Origin: UKL13-3 sp964392775
Lineage (GTDB): Bacteria; Bacteroidota; Bacteroidia; UKL13-3
Direction of reading: 5' to 3'
Assembly: GCA_964392775.1 (NCBI GenBank)
Contig: CAYMRD010000002.1
Span: forward strand, 1-64,000
DNA: 64,000 nucleotides
Shown here piece after piece: positions 52,046 through 60,600 of this stretch. The notes beneath the pieces are model-generated. The model searched no databases. It saw nothing but the letters and a program-made list of their open reading frames with translations, and was not told the origin of the DNA. How positions within the stretch are numbered: position 1 is the first letter of the stretch; each line of letters starts with the position of its first letter. Made by a program: the position numbers and the translations under genes.

Positions 52046-53821
52046 TTATTCAAGTTCTAATCCAAATGTTTGGCGTAAATCATTCAGCACCGGATTTTTT
52101 TCTGCCATCACCTTAAAGCGGTCTTCGGCCGTAAAGGCTTTAAAGGGCTGAACTTTCGAATCTACAATATATTCAAAGTCGATAGCGCCATTTTTCAGAT
52201 TGCTTCGTAAAAAAGGAGTTACAGAGATACGGTCGTCTTCAATCATTTCAAGCTCTAACTGGCTGCTCAGTGTGAGCTGGATAAGTGCGACATCCTTGAT
52301 TTGATAACGCGCACGTTTATAAATATCAGCTAAACTGTTTTTGCCCGACTCAGTTAATTTTTTAATATACGCTTGCCATATTTCAGTTAAGGTATTTTCA
52401 ACTAATGGCGTATTGTTCGTTGCTGTAACAACCTCTGTTTTTATTTCAGCATTGGTTTCTTGTTCTGGCGATGCAGTCTTATTATTCATCTCCTGACGCA
52501 ACCGCTCCAACTTACTTAAACTATTGGGCGCACCTAATGGTTTTACCGGAATAGGTACTTTTACTGATTCAGGTATGATGGTTGGAGTTTCTGCTAAAAC
52601 CGCAGGTGCAGCAGGCTGAGTGATAGCCGCAGTTACAGGAGTGCTGGTTTCGGGTGCGGCCGGTTTTAATTCAGACTGGCTGTTAGTTTTTTTTTTAATA
52701 TCGGATGGTTCCGAGGCAAGGTCAATAACAGACTGTATGTAACACAGCTTCATAAGTGACAGTTCTACATGCAATCTTGGGTTTTTGCTCGATTTGTATT
52801 CGAGCTCGCATTTGTTTAGGGTGTTGAGGCCATTTAACAAAAGAGATGTAGAGCATTTTTGCGACTGCTGCATAAAACGGGCAGCAATACTTTGGGCAAC
52901 TTCCAATAGTTTATGTGTATTGGGATGTTTGCACATCATCAGGTTTCGTAAGTGCTCACTAAACCCGTATAAGAAATGCTGGGCATCAAAACCCGTGGTC
53001 AATACTTCATCAAATAGCAGGAGCAAAGAGGGTAAATCTTGCGCCAGCATATAATCCACACCTCTGAAATAGTAATCGTAATCCAGAATATTCAGGTTGT
53101 CGATAACATCCTTATAGGTAATGTTTTTACCCGAGAAACTAACAATACGGTCGAAGATGGAGAGAGCATCACGCATGGCGCCATCCGCTTTTTGGGCAAT
53201 TACGTGCAATGCTTCTTCTTCGGCTGCAATGCCTTCGTTAAGGATAATCTTTTTAAGCTGAGTAACCGCGCTTTCGATGGTAATGCGGTGAAAGTCGAAT
53301 ACCTGACAACGTGATAAAATGGTTGGAAGGATTTTATGACGCTCGGTAGTTGCCAGAATAAACTTGGCGTAGGGAGGGGGTTCTTCCAGCGTTTTCAGGA
53401 AAGCGTTAAAGGCAGCAGCACTCAGCATGTGTACCTCATCTATAATATAGATTTTGTATTTGGCTCCCTGTGGGGCATACCGTACCTGGTCAACCAGTCC
53501 TCGGATATCATCTACCGAGTTATTGGATGCAGCATCCAGTTCATAGATATTAAAGGATGCATTTTGGTTGAAAGCTTTGCACGAATCACACTCGTTACAT
53601 GCCTCAAACTCCGGGGTAATATTGAGGCAATTAATGGTTTTTGCCAGAATACGGGCACAGGTTGTTTTACCCACACCACGCGGACCGCAAAACAAAAAGG
53701 CATGTGCAAGCTGTTGGTTCTTGATTGCATTTTTGAGGGTACTGGTTATATGTCCCTGTCCAATTACGCTCTCAAACGTTGACGGTCTGTACTTACGTGC
53801 CGAAACCACAAAATTTTCCAT
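52046..53821 (-). CDS. dnaX: DNA polymerase III subunit gamma/tau
   Basis: The AAA+ clamp-loader subunit of the replicase. 591 residues: Walker A FCGPRGVGKTTC (about 45-56), the zinc site (CNECDSC plus an upstream Cys), Walker B IIDEVHMLS, sensor 1 LATTERHK and the arginine-finger-containing ILSRCQVF (about 170). The C-terminal third has a proline/alanine-rich linker (about 375-420) and a degenerate tau-like tail. No slippery A-rich heptamer is obvious, so whether a short gamma form is made is unclear. It starts at ATG 53821. TAATTTAG, six bases before the ATG, resembles a -7 box with one mismatch. Confidence 0.96.
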   Translation of the reverse strand: MENFVVSARKYRPSTFESVIGQGHITSTLKNAIKNQQLAHAFLFCGPRGVGKTTCARILAKTINCLNITPEFEACNECDSCKAFNQNASFNIYELDAASNNSVDDIRGLVDQVRYAPQGAKYKIYIIDEVHMLSAAAFNAFLKTLEEPPPYAKFILATTERHKILPTILSRCQVFDFHRITIESAVTQLKKIILNEGIAAEEEALHVIAQKADGAMRDALSIFDRIVSFSGKNITYKDVIDNLNILDYDYYFRGVDYMLAQDLPSLLLLFDEVLTTGFDAQHFLYGFSEHLRNLMMCKHPNTHKLLEVAQSIAARFMQQSQKCSTSLLLNGLNTLNKCELEYKSSKNPRLHVELSLMKLCYIQSVIDLASEPSDIKKKTNSQSELKPAAPETSTPVTAAITQPAAPAVLAETPTIIPESVKVPIPVKPLGAPNSLSKLERLRQEMNNKTASPEQETNAEIKTEVVTATNNTPLVENTLTEIWQAYIKKLTESGKNSLADIYKRARYQIKDVALIQLTLSSQLELEMIEDDRISVTPFLRSNLKNGAIDFEYIVDSKVQPFKAFTAEDRFKVMAEKNPVLNDLRQTFGLELE

Positions 53822-54240
53822 GCAGCTAAATTACAATTTCAAAGCTTAAAGTAAATACAGGAGAGGGGCTGTGGGTAATTATTACTGGTCAGTTAATCAT
53901 TGGGTTAGATATATTGGGTGAAATTCAATGGAAGGCAATCATCCAAATTGAATCCGCTTTGTTGGTTATATAAAGATGAGGTTCGATAGGAGGAGAGAGT
54001 TTTTATTCTCGGCCATGATGATTCAATATGCTAGAGTGGATGAGAATAGATTCTAGGGGGAATTATTAAATAGGAGAGCTTTTATGGGCTTTAAGCTGCC
54101 AATTTAACACACTACACAATTGTAAACCCTACTATTAAGTGATGTTAAGCGGAATAAATGCACTAAAAAAATATTTATAAATACCTGATAATCAATAATA
54201 GTATAAAAATAAATGTAAAGCATAAGTACACGTCATGAAT
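53822..54240. other. Long AT-rich divergent intergenic region
   Basis: About 420 bases between dnaX and the HTH operator array, without a credible gene on either strand. It is visibly AT-rich. A further half of the operator motif, ACAATTGT, occurs at 54116-54123. Nothing else is recognised. Confidence 0.4.
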
Positions 54241-54313
54241 TAACAATTGTAATGCCGGCAATTAACATTTGTATTCCGAGATAACATTTGTAAATTCGCC
54301 TATTAACAATTGT
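54241..54313 (+). promoter_or_regulatory. Four-site operator array overlapping the HTH gene's promoter
   Basis: Four copies of TAACAWTTGT start at 54241, 54263, 54282 and 54304 (spacings 22, 19 and 22 bases, about two helical turns). Sites 1 and 4 contain the palindrome ACAATTGT; sites 2 and 3 have ACATTTGT. A promoter is embedded: TTTG (54268-54271, inside site 2), 19 bases, TAAATTCG (54291-54298, following site 3); transcription would start within or beside site 4. This is a strong layout for autorepression by the downstream HTH protein. Confidence 0.65.
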
Positions 54314-54345
54314 ATTTGATTGTTTTTAACTCATTTTATATCAAT

Positions 54346-54798
54346 ATGATAGATGAAATCAATAAACGCATCATCGAATTGATGGTGCGCCTCGAGCTTA
54401 ACAAGGCTTCTTTTGCCCGAGAACTGGATGTTTCGTTGCCTTTAATCACTCATATTGCCACAGGCAGAAACAAGCCCGGCCTGGAGCTTTTGCAGCGTAT
54501 TATGACTCGTTTTGAGGATATTAATCCCGATTGGTTATTGCTTGGGAAAGGTGAGATGTACCGCCAAAAGCCTCAGCAGATTGATGTTTCTCCTTTTATT
54601 TCTGCCATTCAGGCTATTGAAGGCGAAATTGAAGCTATTAAATTGGCTCAACAATCAGTAGTTCAATACCATAGGTTATTATTGGATGAGGTGAAGCATC
54701 TGGCCGAAATGGATGTTATTCTGCATCAGAATGAACGTCAATTATCAGGAATGAGTGCTCAATTGGAGCGTTTAAAACAGGAATTAATATCTAAATAA
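54346..54798 (+). CDS. HTH (Xre/Cro-C1 type) transcriptional regulator
   Basis: A 150-residue DNA-binding protein. Residues about 5-65 form an Xre-type helix-turn-helix (ASFARELDVSLPLITHIATG), with the Bacteroidota signature NPDWLLLGKGEMYR at the end of the domain. The rest (about 85-150) is a predicted coiled coil (repeated Glu, Gln, Leu: EGEIEAIKLAQQ, QLERLKQELI) for dimerisation. No phage or mobile genes are adjacent, so a host regulator is as likely as a phage remnant. ATG 54346 is chosen over the upstream TTG 54310 because the latter lies next to operator site 4. The likely target is its own four-site operator. Confidence 0.85.
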   Translation: MIDEINKRIIELMVRLELNKASFARELDVSLPLITHIATGRNKPGLELLQRIMTRFEDINPDWLLLGKGEMYRQKPQQIDVSPFISAIQAIEGEIEAIKLAQQSVVQYHRLLLDEVKHLAEMDVILHQNERQLSGMSAQLERLKQELISK

Positions 54799-54931
54799 TA
54801 GGTTTTTATATTATATCATAATTTATTGATATATTGTATTTTAATTAGTAAATATTATAACAATCTGTAGCATGATCAAAACGTCCATTGAACCTGCTTG
54901 GAGCCTAAGAGTCAAAATGACAGGCACAAAA

Positions 54932-54959
54932 AAGCCTTTCGAAACAAATCGAAAGGCTT
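54932..54959 (-). terminator. Terminator after the 3-hydroxybutyryl-CoA dehydrogenase gene
   Basis: A perfect 11-base stem, AAGCCTTTCGA with TCGAAAGGCTT, loop AACAAA. Minus-strand reading continues into TTTTTTGTG, as expected for the gene ending at 54983. Confidence 0.9.
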
Positions 54960-54982
54960 CAGATAAAAATTAAGTGAGCGGA

Positions 54983-55876
54983 TTATCTGCAGGCAAACTG
55001 TTCCGATACAACCAGGTCTTTACTGCCCGGAGTGTATTTGTAGAATCCTTCACCCGATTTAGCTCCCAGATTTCCGGCTGTAACCATGTTTACCAGCAAC
55101 GGACACGGAGCATATTTAGGGTTTCCGAATCCATCGTGCAATACGTTTAAGATGGCCAGACATACATCTAAACCAATAAAATCGGCCAGTTGCAAAGGTC
55201 CCATAGGGTGGGCCATACCCAGTTTCATCACGGTATCAATGGAATCGACAGTTCCAACACCCTCGTGCAGGGTCCAGATGGCTTCATTAATCATCGGCAT
55301 CAAAATACGGTTGGCAATAAAGCCCGGGTAATCGTTGGCTTCAGCAGGTATTTTGCCAATAGCTTTCGATAGTGTAACAATCGTTTCTGTTACTTCTTTT
55401 GATGTTTTGTAGCCATTAATCACCTCAACCAGCTTCATTACCGGAACAGGATTCATAAAGTGCATACCGATTACTTTATCGGCACGTTTGGTTACAGAGC
55501 CAATTTTGGTGATGGAAATTGAAGATGTATTAGAGGCCAAGATACAATGAGCGGGGGCAATTTCGTCCAGTTGTTTAAACAGGTCAAGCTTGATGCTTAC
55601 GTTTTCGGTAGCGGCTTCCACTACCAAATCAGCATGGGCTGCACCGTCTTTAAGGCTTGTAAAAGTTGTGATGTTTTTTAACGTTGTCGCTTTCTGGTCT
55701 TCCGTTAAACCGCCTTTGGCAACCTGACGGTCTAAGTTTTTACCAATGGTAGCGATGGCTTTTTCTAAAGCAGCAGCATTCACGTCTACCAACGATACGT
55801 TGTATCCATATTGAGCAAATACGTGGGCAATTCCGTTGCCCATGGTTCCTGAACCGATTACGGTAATATTTTTCAT
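54983..55876 (-). CDS. 3-hydroxybutyryl-CoA dehydrogenase
   Basis: A 297-residue NAD(P)-dependent dehydrogenase that interconverts 3-hydroxyacyl-CoA and acetoacetyl-CoA. The Rossmann motif GSGTMGNGIAHVFAQ (about 7-21) is followed by EAATENVSIKLDLF, the catalytic histidine in GMHFMNPVPVMKLVE (about 135-149) and the downstream GFIANRILMPMINEA. Length matches PaaH/Hbd-type enzymes. It is used in fatty-acid or butyrate metabolism, and no partner thiolase lies nearby. The open frame reaches 55936, but ATG 55876 gives the family N terminus and lies behind a perfect promoter. Confidence 0.95.
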   Translation of the reverse strand: MKNITVIGSGTMGNGIAHVFAQYGYNVSLVDVNAAALEKAIATIGKNLDRQVAKGGLTEDQKATTLKNITTFTSLKDGAAHADLVVEAATENVSIKLDLFKQLDEIAPAHCILASNTSSISITKIGSVTKRADKVIGMHFMNPVPVMKLVEVINGYKTSKEVTETIVTLSKAIGKIPAEANDYPGFIANRILMPMINEAIWTLHEGVGTVDSIDTVMKLGMAHPMGPLQLADFIGLDVCLAILNVLHDGFGNPKYAPCPLLVNMVTAGNLGAKSGEGFYKYTPGSKDLVVSEQFACR

Positions 55877-55907
55877 GGTCGTTCTGTTAAGTTGATTTTT
55901 AGTGCGG

Positions 55908-55937
55908 CAAATGTATAAAAGCACCCGACTTTGCAAA
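55908..55937 (-). promoter_or_regulatory. Promoter of the 3-hydroxybutyryl-CoA dehydrogenase gene
   Basis: On the minus strand, TTTG (55937-55934), 18 bases, then TACATTTG (55915-55908). The leader to ATG 55876 is about 25 bases. Confidence 0.65.
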
Positions 55938-56312
55938 GCAACTAACTTAGGTGATGATAAATCAACCTGATTGTAAGGTGTTTAGTGTTAAAGAAAAAAG
56001 ATGCCCGAATATCATAGAAGAATCCGTTCTTCTTAAAATGGTTCAGAAGGCAAGGTTAAAAGTAAGGTTGAGGTTGTCATAAGCAGCGTCCAAACCCAAC
56101 TAAAAAGACGGTTTCAAACATTTAGAAAGGATTCGTGGTTTTGGTTTTAAAAACACAAGTTTAACACCTTTTCATTATCCACAAACACCCAATTTTATGT
56201 GGGTATTTTCTGGTAAAAAATGGTAGATTAGATTCCGGCATCAATTATCTTGCAATGCTGCTTTAAACGCACTGTTTGCAGCAGTTACAGATATTTAAAA
56301 CGACTTAACAGC
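55938..56312. other. Divergent intergenic region before gyrA
   Basis: 375 bases with no gene. One perfect DnaA-box match, TTATCCACA, lies at 56175-56183, but no cluster accompanies it. TATCTTGC (56246-56253) is a possible -7 box for gyrA with a leader of about 55 bases. Confidence 0.4.
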
Positions 56313-58871
56313 ATGGCAGAAGACAGAATTATTACCATCAACATTGAAGATGAGATGAAAACAGCGTACATCGACTATTCGATGTCGGTTATCGTTTCGA
56401 GGGCATTACCTGATGTTCGTGACGGCTTGAAGCCTGTTCACCGCAGGGTGTTGTATGGAATGACAGAGTTAGGCTTAGCCGCCAACCGCCCTTACAAAAA
56501 ATCAGCGCGTATCGTAGGAGAGGTTTTAGGAAAGTTTCACCCGCATGGCGATAGTTCGGTATACGATGCCATGGTGCGTATGGCTCAGGACTGGAGCATG
56601 CGTTATACTCTTGTTGACGGACAGGGAAACTTTGGTTCCGTTGATGGTGATCCACCGGCTGCTATGCGTTATACCGAAGCCCGCTTGCGCAAAATTGCAG
56701 AAGAGCTGTTGGTTGATATTGATAAAAACACGGTTGACTTCCGTCCCAACTTTGACGACTCGTTGCAGGAACCAACGGTATTGCCTTCCAAAATTCCGCA
56801 TTTGCTGGTAAACGGAGCATCGGGTATTGCCGTAGGTATGGCCACCAATATGGCTCCACATAACCTTACTGAGGTTATTGACGGAACCCTGGCTTATATT
56901 GATAACCGCGATATTGAAATCTCGGAATTGATGAAATACGTGAAAGCACCGGATTTCCCAACAGGAGGTATCATCTATGGGTATGAAGGTGTGAAAGAAG
57001 CTTTTGAAACCGGACGTGGCCGTATTGTGATGCGCGGTAAAGCAGTGTTTGAAACCACAAAAACAGGTAAAGACCAAATTGTTGTTAACGAGATTCCATT
57101 CCAGATTAACAAAGCTTCCCTGATTGCCAAAACAGCTGATTTGATTAACGATAAGGTAATTGAAGGAATCTCTGAAATTCGTGATGAGAGTGACCGTGAC
57201 GGTATGCGTATCGTTTATGATATCAAACGTGATGCAGTTCCGAACATCGTTCTAAACAAATTATACAAATACACAGCCCTTCAAACTTCGTTCAGTGTAA
57301 ACAACGTAGCTCTGGTAAAAGGCCGTCCGGAGATGCTGAACCTGAAAGATCAGATTCATCATTTTGTTGATCACCGTCATGATGTGGTGGTGCGCAGAAC
57401 CCAATACGAATTGGATGAAGCGAAAAAACGTGCCCATATCCTCGAAGGTTTGCTGATTGCACTCGATAACCTCGATGCGGTAATCAAACTGATCCGTGAG
57501 GCAACCACTCCTGATGATGCCCGCGAAGGGTTGATGAGCAACTTTAAGTTGAGCGAAATTCAGGCAAAAGCCATTCTCGATATGCGTTTACGTGTATTGA
57601 CCGGACTGGAGCGTGATAAGATTAAAGACGAATACGCAGAGTTGATGAAGTTGATTAACTACTTACAGGAAGTATTGGGCAACGAAGAACTTCGTTACAA
57701 AATCATCAAAGAGGAGTTAACGGAGATGAGAGAGAAATACGGAGACAAACGCAGAACTGAAATTGTACATGCTGGAAACGATATGAGCATGGAAGACTTG
57801 ATTCCGGATGATGAAGTGGTGATTACCATCTCGCATTTGGGTTATGTAAAACGTACTTCGTTAAGCGAATACCGCACTCAAAACCGCGGAGGACGTGGTT
57901 CAAGAGGTGTTTCAAAACGTGTTGAGGATTTTGTAGAGCACGTATTTATGGCCACCAACCATAATTACCTGATGTTCTTTACCAACCAGGGTAAATGTTA
58001 CTGGATTAAGGTATGGGAAATCCCTGAGGGTGATAAAACCTCTAAAGGACGTGCCATCCAAAACTTAATTAATATTACGGCTGATGATAAGGTAATGGCT
58101 TACTTAAATGTGAAAACATTGAGTGACGAAGCCTACTTAGCCAATAACTATGTGATGATGTGTACCGAACAGGGAACCATCAAAAAAACCACGTTGGAAG
58201 CGTATTCACGTCCGCGTGCCAATGGTGTAAACGCCATCAATGTACGTGAAGGGGATATGCTGGTGGAGGCCCGTTTAACAACTGGTTCAAGCGAAATCAT
58301 CATTGCCAGTCAGGAAGGTAAAGCCATTCGCTTTAACGAAAGCAGCGTTCGCCCGATGGGACGTACCGCTACCGGAGTAAGAGCCATTCGTTTGGCCGAA
58401 GGCGATACCGTTTTAGGTATGATTGCCATCGAAAATCCACAAACAACCAATGTATTGGTGGTAACCGAAAACGGTATGGGTAAACGTTCGGATGTTGAAG
58501 ATTACCGCATTACCAACCGAGGTGGTAAAGGGGTAATGGCCATGAACGTAACCGAAAAAACCGGTAAGCTGGTAGCCATTAAAGAGGTAGACGATACCAA
58601 CGATATTATGATTATGACCAAAGCGGGCATCACCATTCGCTTAAGTGTGAAAGACCTGAGAGTATTAGGTCGTGTAACACAAGGGGTTCGTTTGATCAAT
58701 ATTGATGATAAAGACTCAATTGCTTCAATTGCCAAGGTTGATTATGTAGAAGAAGTGGAAGAAGTTGTTGAAGGAACTGAATTAACAGGAGAGGAGCCAA
58801 CAACAGATAATCCGGATGCACCTGCAACCGGTGAGGCGGAAGCTCCGGTTGATACACCACCTGCGGAGTAA
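56313..58871 (+). CDS. gyrA: DNA gyrase subunit A
   Basis: The strand-cutting subunit of gyrase, 852 residues. The winged-helix region has HPHGDSSVYD (76-85), equivalent to the quinolone-determining region; the two key positions keep Ser81 and Asp85, the susceptible-type residues. The catalytic tyrosine is Tyr120 in RYTEARL. The C-terminal domain carries six beta-pinwheel blades, with the GyrA box as QNRGGRG (about 533), and ends in an acidic tail (about 815-852). No sign of being ParC: the GyrA box is present. ATG 56313 is chosen by homology; the frame is open to 56250. The terminator at 58882-58917 follows. Confidence 0.97.
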   Translation: MAEDRIITINIEDEMKTAYIDYSMSVIVSRALPDVRDGLKPVHRRVLYGMTELGLAANRPYKKSARIVGEVLGKFHPHGDSSVYDAMVRMAQDWSMRYTLVDGQGNFGSVDGDPPAAMRYTEARLRKIAEELLVDIDKNTVDFRPNFDDSLQEPTVLPSKIPHLLVNGASGIAVGMATNMAPHNLTEVIDGTLAYIDNRDIEISELMKYVKAPDFPTGGIIYGYEGVKEAFETGRGRIVMRGKAVFETTKTGKDQIVVNEIPFQINKASLIAKTADLINDKVIEGISEIRDESDRDGMRIVYDIKRDAVPNIVLNKLYKYTALQTSFSVNNVALVKGRPEMLNLKDQIHHFVDHRHDVVVRRTQYELDEAKKRAHILEGLLIALDNLDAVIKLIREATTPDDAREGLMSNFKLSEIQAKAILDMRLRVLTGLERDKIKDEYAELMKLINYLQEVLGNEELRYKIIKEELTEMREKYGDKRRTEIVHAGNDMSMEDLIPDDEVVITISHLGYVKRTSLSEYRTQNRGGRGSRGVSKRVEDFVEHVFMATNHNYLMFFTNQGKCYWIKVWEIPEGDKTSKGRAIQNLINITADDKVMAYLNVKTLSDEAYLANNYVMMCTEQGTIKKTTLEAYSRPRANGVNAINVREGDMLVEARLTTGSSEIIIASQEGKAIRFNESSVRPMGRTATGVRAIRLAEGDTVLGMIAIENPQTTNVLVVTENGMGKRSDVEDYRITNRGGKGVMAMNVTEKTGKLVAIKEVDDTNDIMIMTKAGITIRLSVKDLRVLGRVTQGVRLINIDDKDSIASIAKVDYVEEVEEVVEGTELTGEEPTTDNPDAPATGEAEAPVDTPPAE

Positions 58872-58881
58872 TTAAATTCCT

Positions 58882-58917
58882 AAAGCTACCAATAGTATTT
58901 ATTGGTAGCTTTTTTTT
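58882..58917 (+). terminator. Rho-independent terminator after gyrA
   Basis: AAAGCTACCAATA pairs perfectly with TATTGGTAGCTTT around a five-base loop, then a T run. It excludes a start at 58902 for the next gene. Confidence 0.92.
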
Positions 58918-58925
58918 CGTTTAAG

Positions 58926-60587
58926 ATGAAACATACAATCGAAAAGTATTTTGTTTTTTTACTGGTCATCGTATCGGTTTGTTTTAGTGGTGTACAAGCC
59001 TTTTTGACACCTGATGCAATGCTTTATAGTATTGACGAAAAGATACTTTGGGAACAGAGTATCTTCCTCCATTTTAATTGCAAACCCATTGCATTGGAAT
59101 GGCCTGGAATTTTTTTCAGCTTTATATTGTATGGTTTCAGTTGGATCTCGGTACTCATTCAAACACCGTTTTTATCCCAGCTTCTGTCTTTTAACCTGAT
59201 GGAAGCCAATGAAACGTATATACGGCATTTGTACATCTTAATGCATGATTCCAATGGCATTGTTTGGGGAAGGATTCTCTTGGTGGCATTGAAGGTGGTA
59301 ACGCTATTCATTGTTTACCGGTTGACGCAAAAAGAGTCATTACCCTTTCGGTTGTATATTCTTACAGCTTTGGGGGTATCATTTGGATTATTTGTAACAA
59401 CCTCAATTTTACATCCTGATGGTCTGGCTGTTTATATTTGGATCATCATTTTCGTGTTTTTACACACCCACTTTGATGTCAAAAACCACCGGCACTACCT
59501 ATTGCTCGGTATTCTTTGTGCTGCATTATGTGCTACCAAAATCACCTATGGCATATCTATTCCTGTTTTGATACTGTATTTGATGACTCAAAAGGATATC
59601 AAACCGGTCAAAATGATCTCTATTTGGCTTATTGGTTTTGCCACGGCATTCTGCCTGTTTTGTCCTTATACTGTACTTTCTCCTATAACACTTATTAAGG
59701 CTTTTGTTTCTAACTTAACTGTTATATCCGGGCGGACAGGAGACGGGAATCCGTTGATACAGTTCTTATTCACCCGTTTGCCTCAAAATATTGGAATAAT
59801 AGGTTTTCTGCTCGTTATACCGGGTTTGGTTATTGGATACCGGCATAAGAAAAGAGAAACCATACTGGCTATCCTATTGTTGTTGGTATTTAGTCTGCCA
59901 GTAATGAATGTCACGAATGCCAATATCCGGTATACAATGCCATTGGTGCCGATATTGGTATGGTATACGGCCATAGCCTTTCAACAGATGGCAACACAAT
60001 ACCGTAAATGGGTAGTTCCGGTATTGGGAGTGATGGCCCTTGTGTCGTTTATTCAAATGTATCAATACATTAAGTTTTCCCATCAACCATCTAATATGAG
60101 AAGTTGTATTGATTGGGTAAAAGATAATATACAACAGAACAGCGCCATAGAAGCCCATGCATCATTGATTGATTATTTAGATGAAAATGATCAGTCGCTC
60201 AATGAGCTTAAATCTAAGTTAATCTCAAATGAACGATACCAGAAACGATTGAAGATGCTGTTTAATAAACAGGCATTGAAACATGCTTCGGATCTAAACG
60301 AGGCCCAGACTTTTTTCTTCCAAAATGTATTTCACGAAGAATATGCGTTCAATGAAACGAAGCTAAACCTAAAGCAAGCCAATCTTAATACATTAACCAC
60401 TCCCAAATACAATCTGTCATTTACGAGTTCAGACCCTTACAGATGGCCGCCCTTTGTGCAGAATGAACACCATTTTGAGAACGATAATACTTGGTATATT
60501 ACCACCTCAGAACTTGATCAATTAAAGCTTGTGAAGGCATTTACCACCGGTGTAGGGAGTTCGTATTATGTTTATCAATCTCACTGA
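58926..60587 (+). CDS. GT-C-like polytopic membrane protein, probable glycosyltransferase
   Basis: A 553-residue membrane protein with about ten hydrophobic segments across residues 1-400 and a soluble C-terminal part (about 400-553). The layout (first loop after segment 1 with acidic residues, PDAMLYSIDEK, then many segments, and TNANIRYTMPLVPILVWY near 340) resembles GT39/GT83-type lipid-linked sugar transferases. I see no diagnostic catalytic motif beyond this, so the call is structural. Such enzymes act on undecaprenyl- or dolichyl-type phosphate sugars at the outer face of the inner membrane. ATG 58926 lies nine bases after the gyrA terminator; no clear promoter box. Confidence 0.65.
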   Translation: MKHTIEKYFVFLLVIVSVCFSGVQAFLTPDAMLYSIDEKILWEQSIFLHFNCKPIALEWPGIFFSFILYGFSWISVLIQTPFLSQLLSFNLMEANETYIRHLYILMHDSNGIVWGRILLVALKVVTLFIVYRLTQKESLPFRLYILTALGVSFGLFVTTSILHPDGLAVYIWIIIFVFLHTHFDVKNHRHYLLLGILCAALCATKITYGISIPVLILYLMTQKDIKPVKMISIWLIGFATAFCLFCPYTVLSPITLIKAFVSNLTVISGRTGDGNPLIQFLFTRLPQNIGIIGFLLVIPGLVIGYRHKKRETILAILLLLVFSLPVMNVTNANIRYTMPLVPILVWYTAIAFQQMATQYRKWVVPVLGVMALVSFIQMYQYIKFSHQPSNMRSCIDWVKDNIQQNSAIEAHASLIDYLDENDQSLNELKSKLISNERYQKRLKMLFNKQALKHASDLNEAQTFFFQNVFHEEYAFNETKLNLKQANLNTLTTPKYNLSFTSSDPYRWPPFVQNEHHFENDNTWYITTSELDQLKLVKAFTTGVGSSYYVYQSH

Positions 60588-60600
60588 TCAATAGCCCCTG

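Noticed and set aside
54346..54798. HTH gene as evidence of a prophage
   Set aside because: No phage structural, integrase or lysis genes in the neighbourhood.
56175..56183. Perfect DnaA box (TTATCCACA) upstream of gyrA, possible oriC
   Set aside because: A single box without a cluster, AT-rich unwinding element or dnaA/dnaN genes; chance occurrence is likely in this much sequence.
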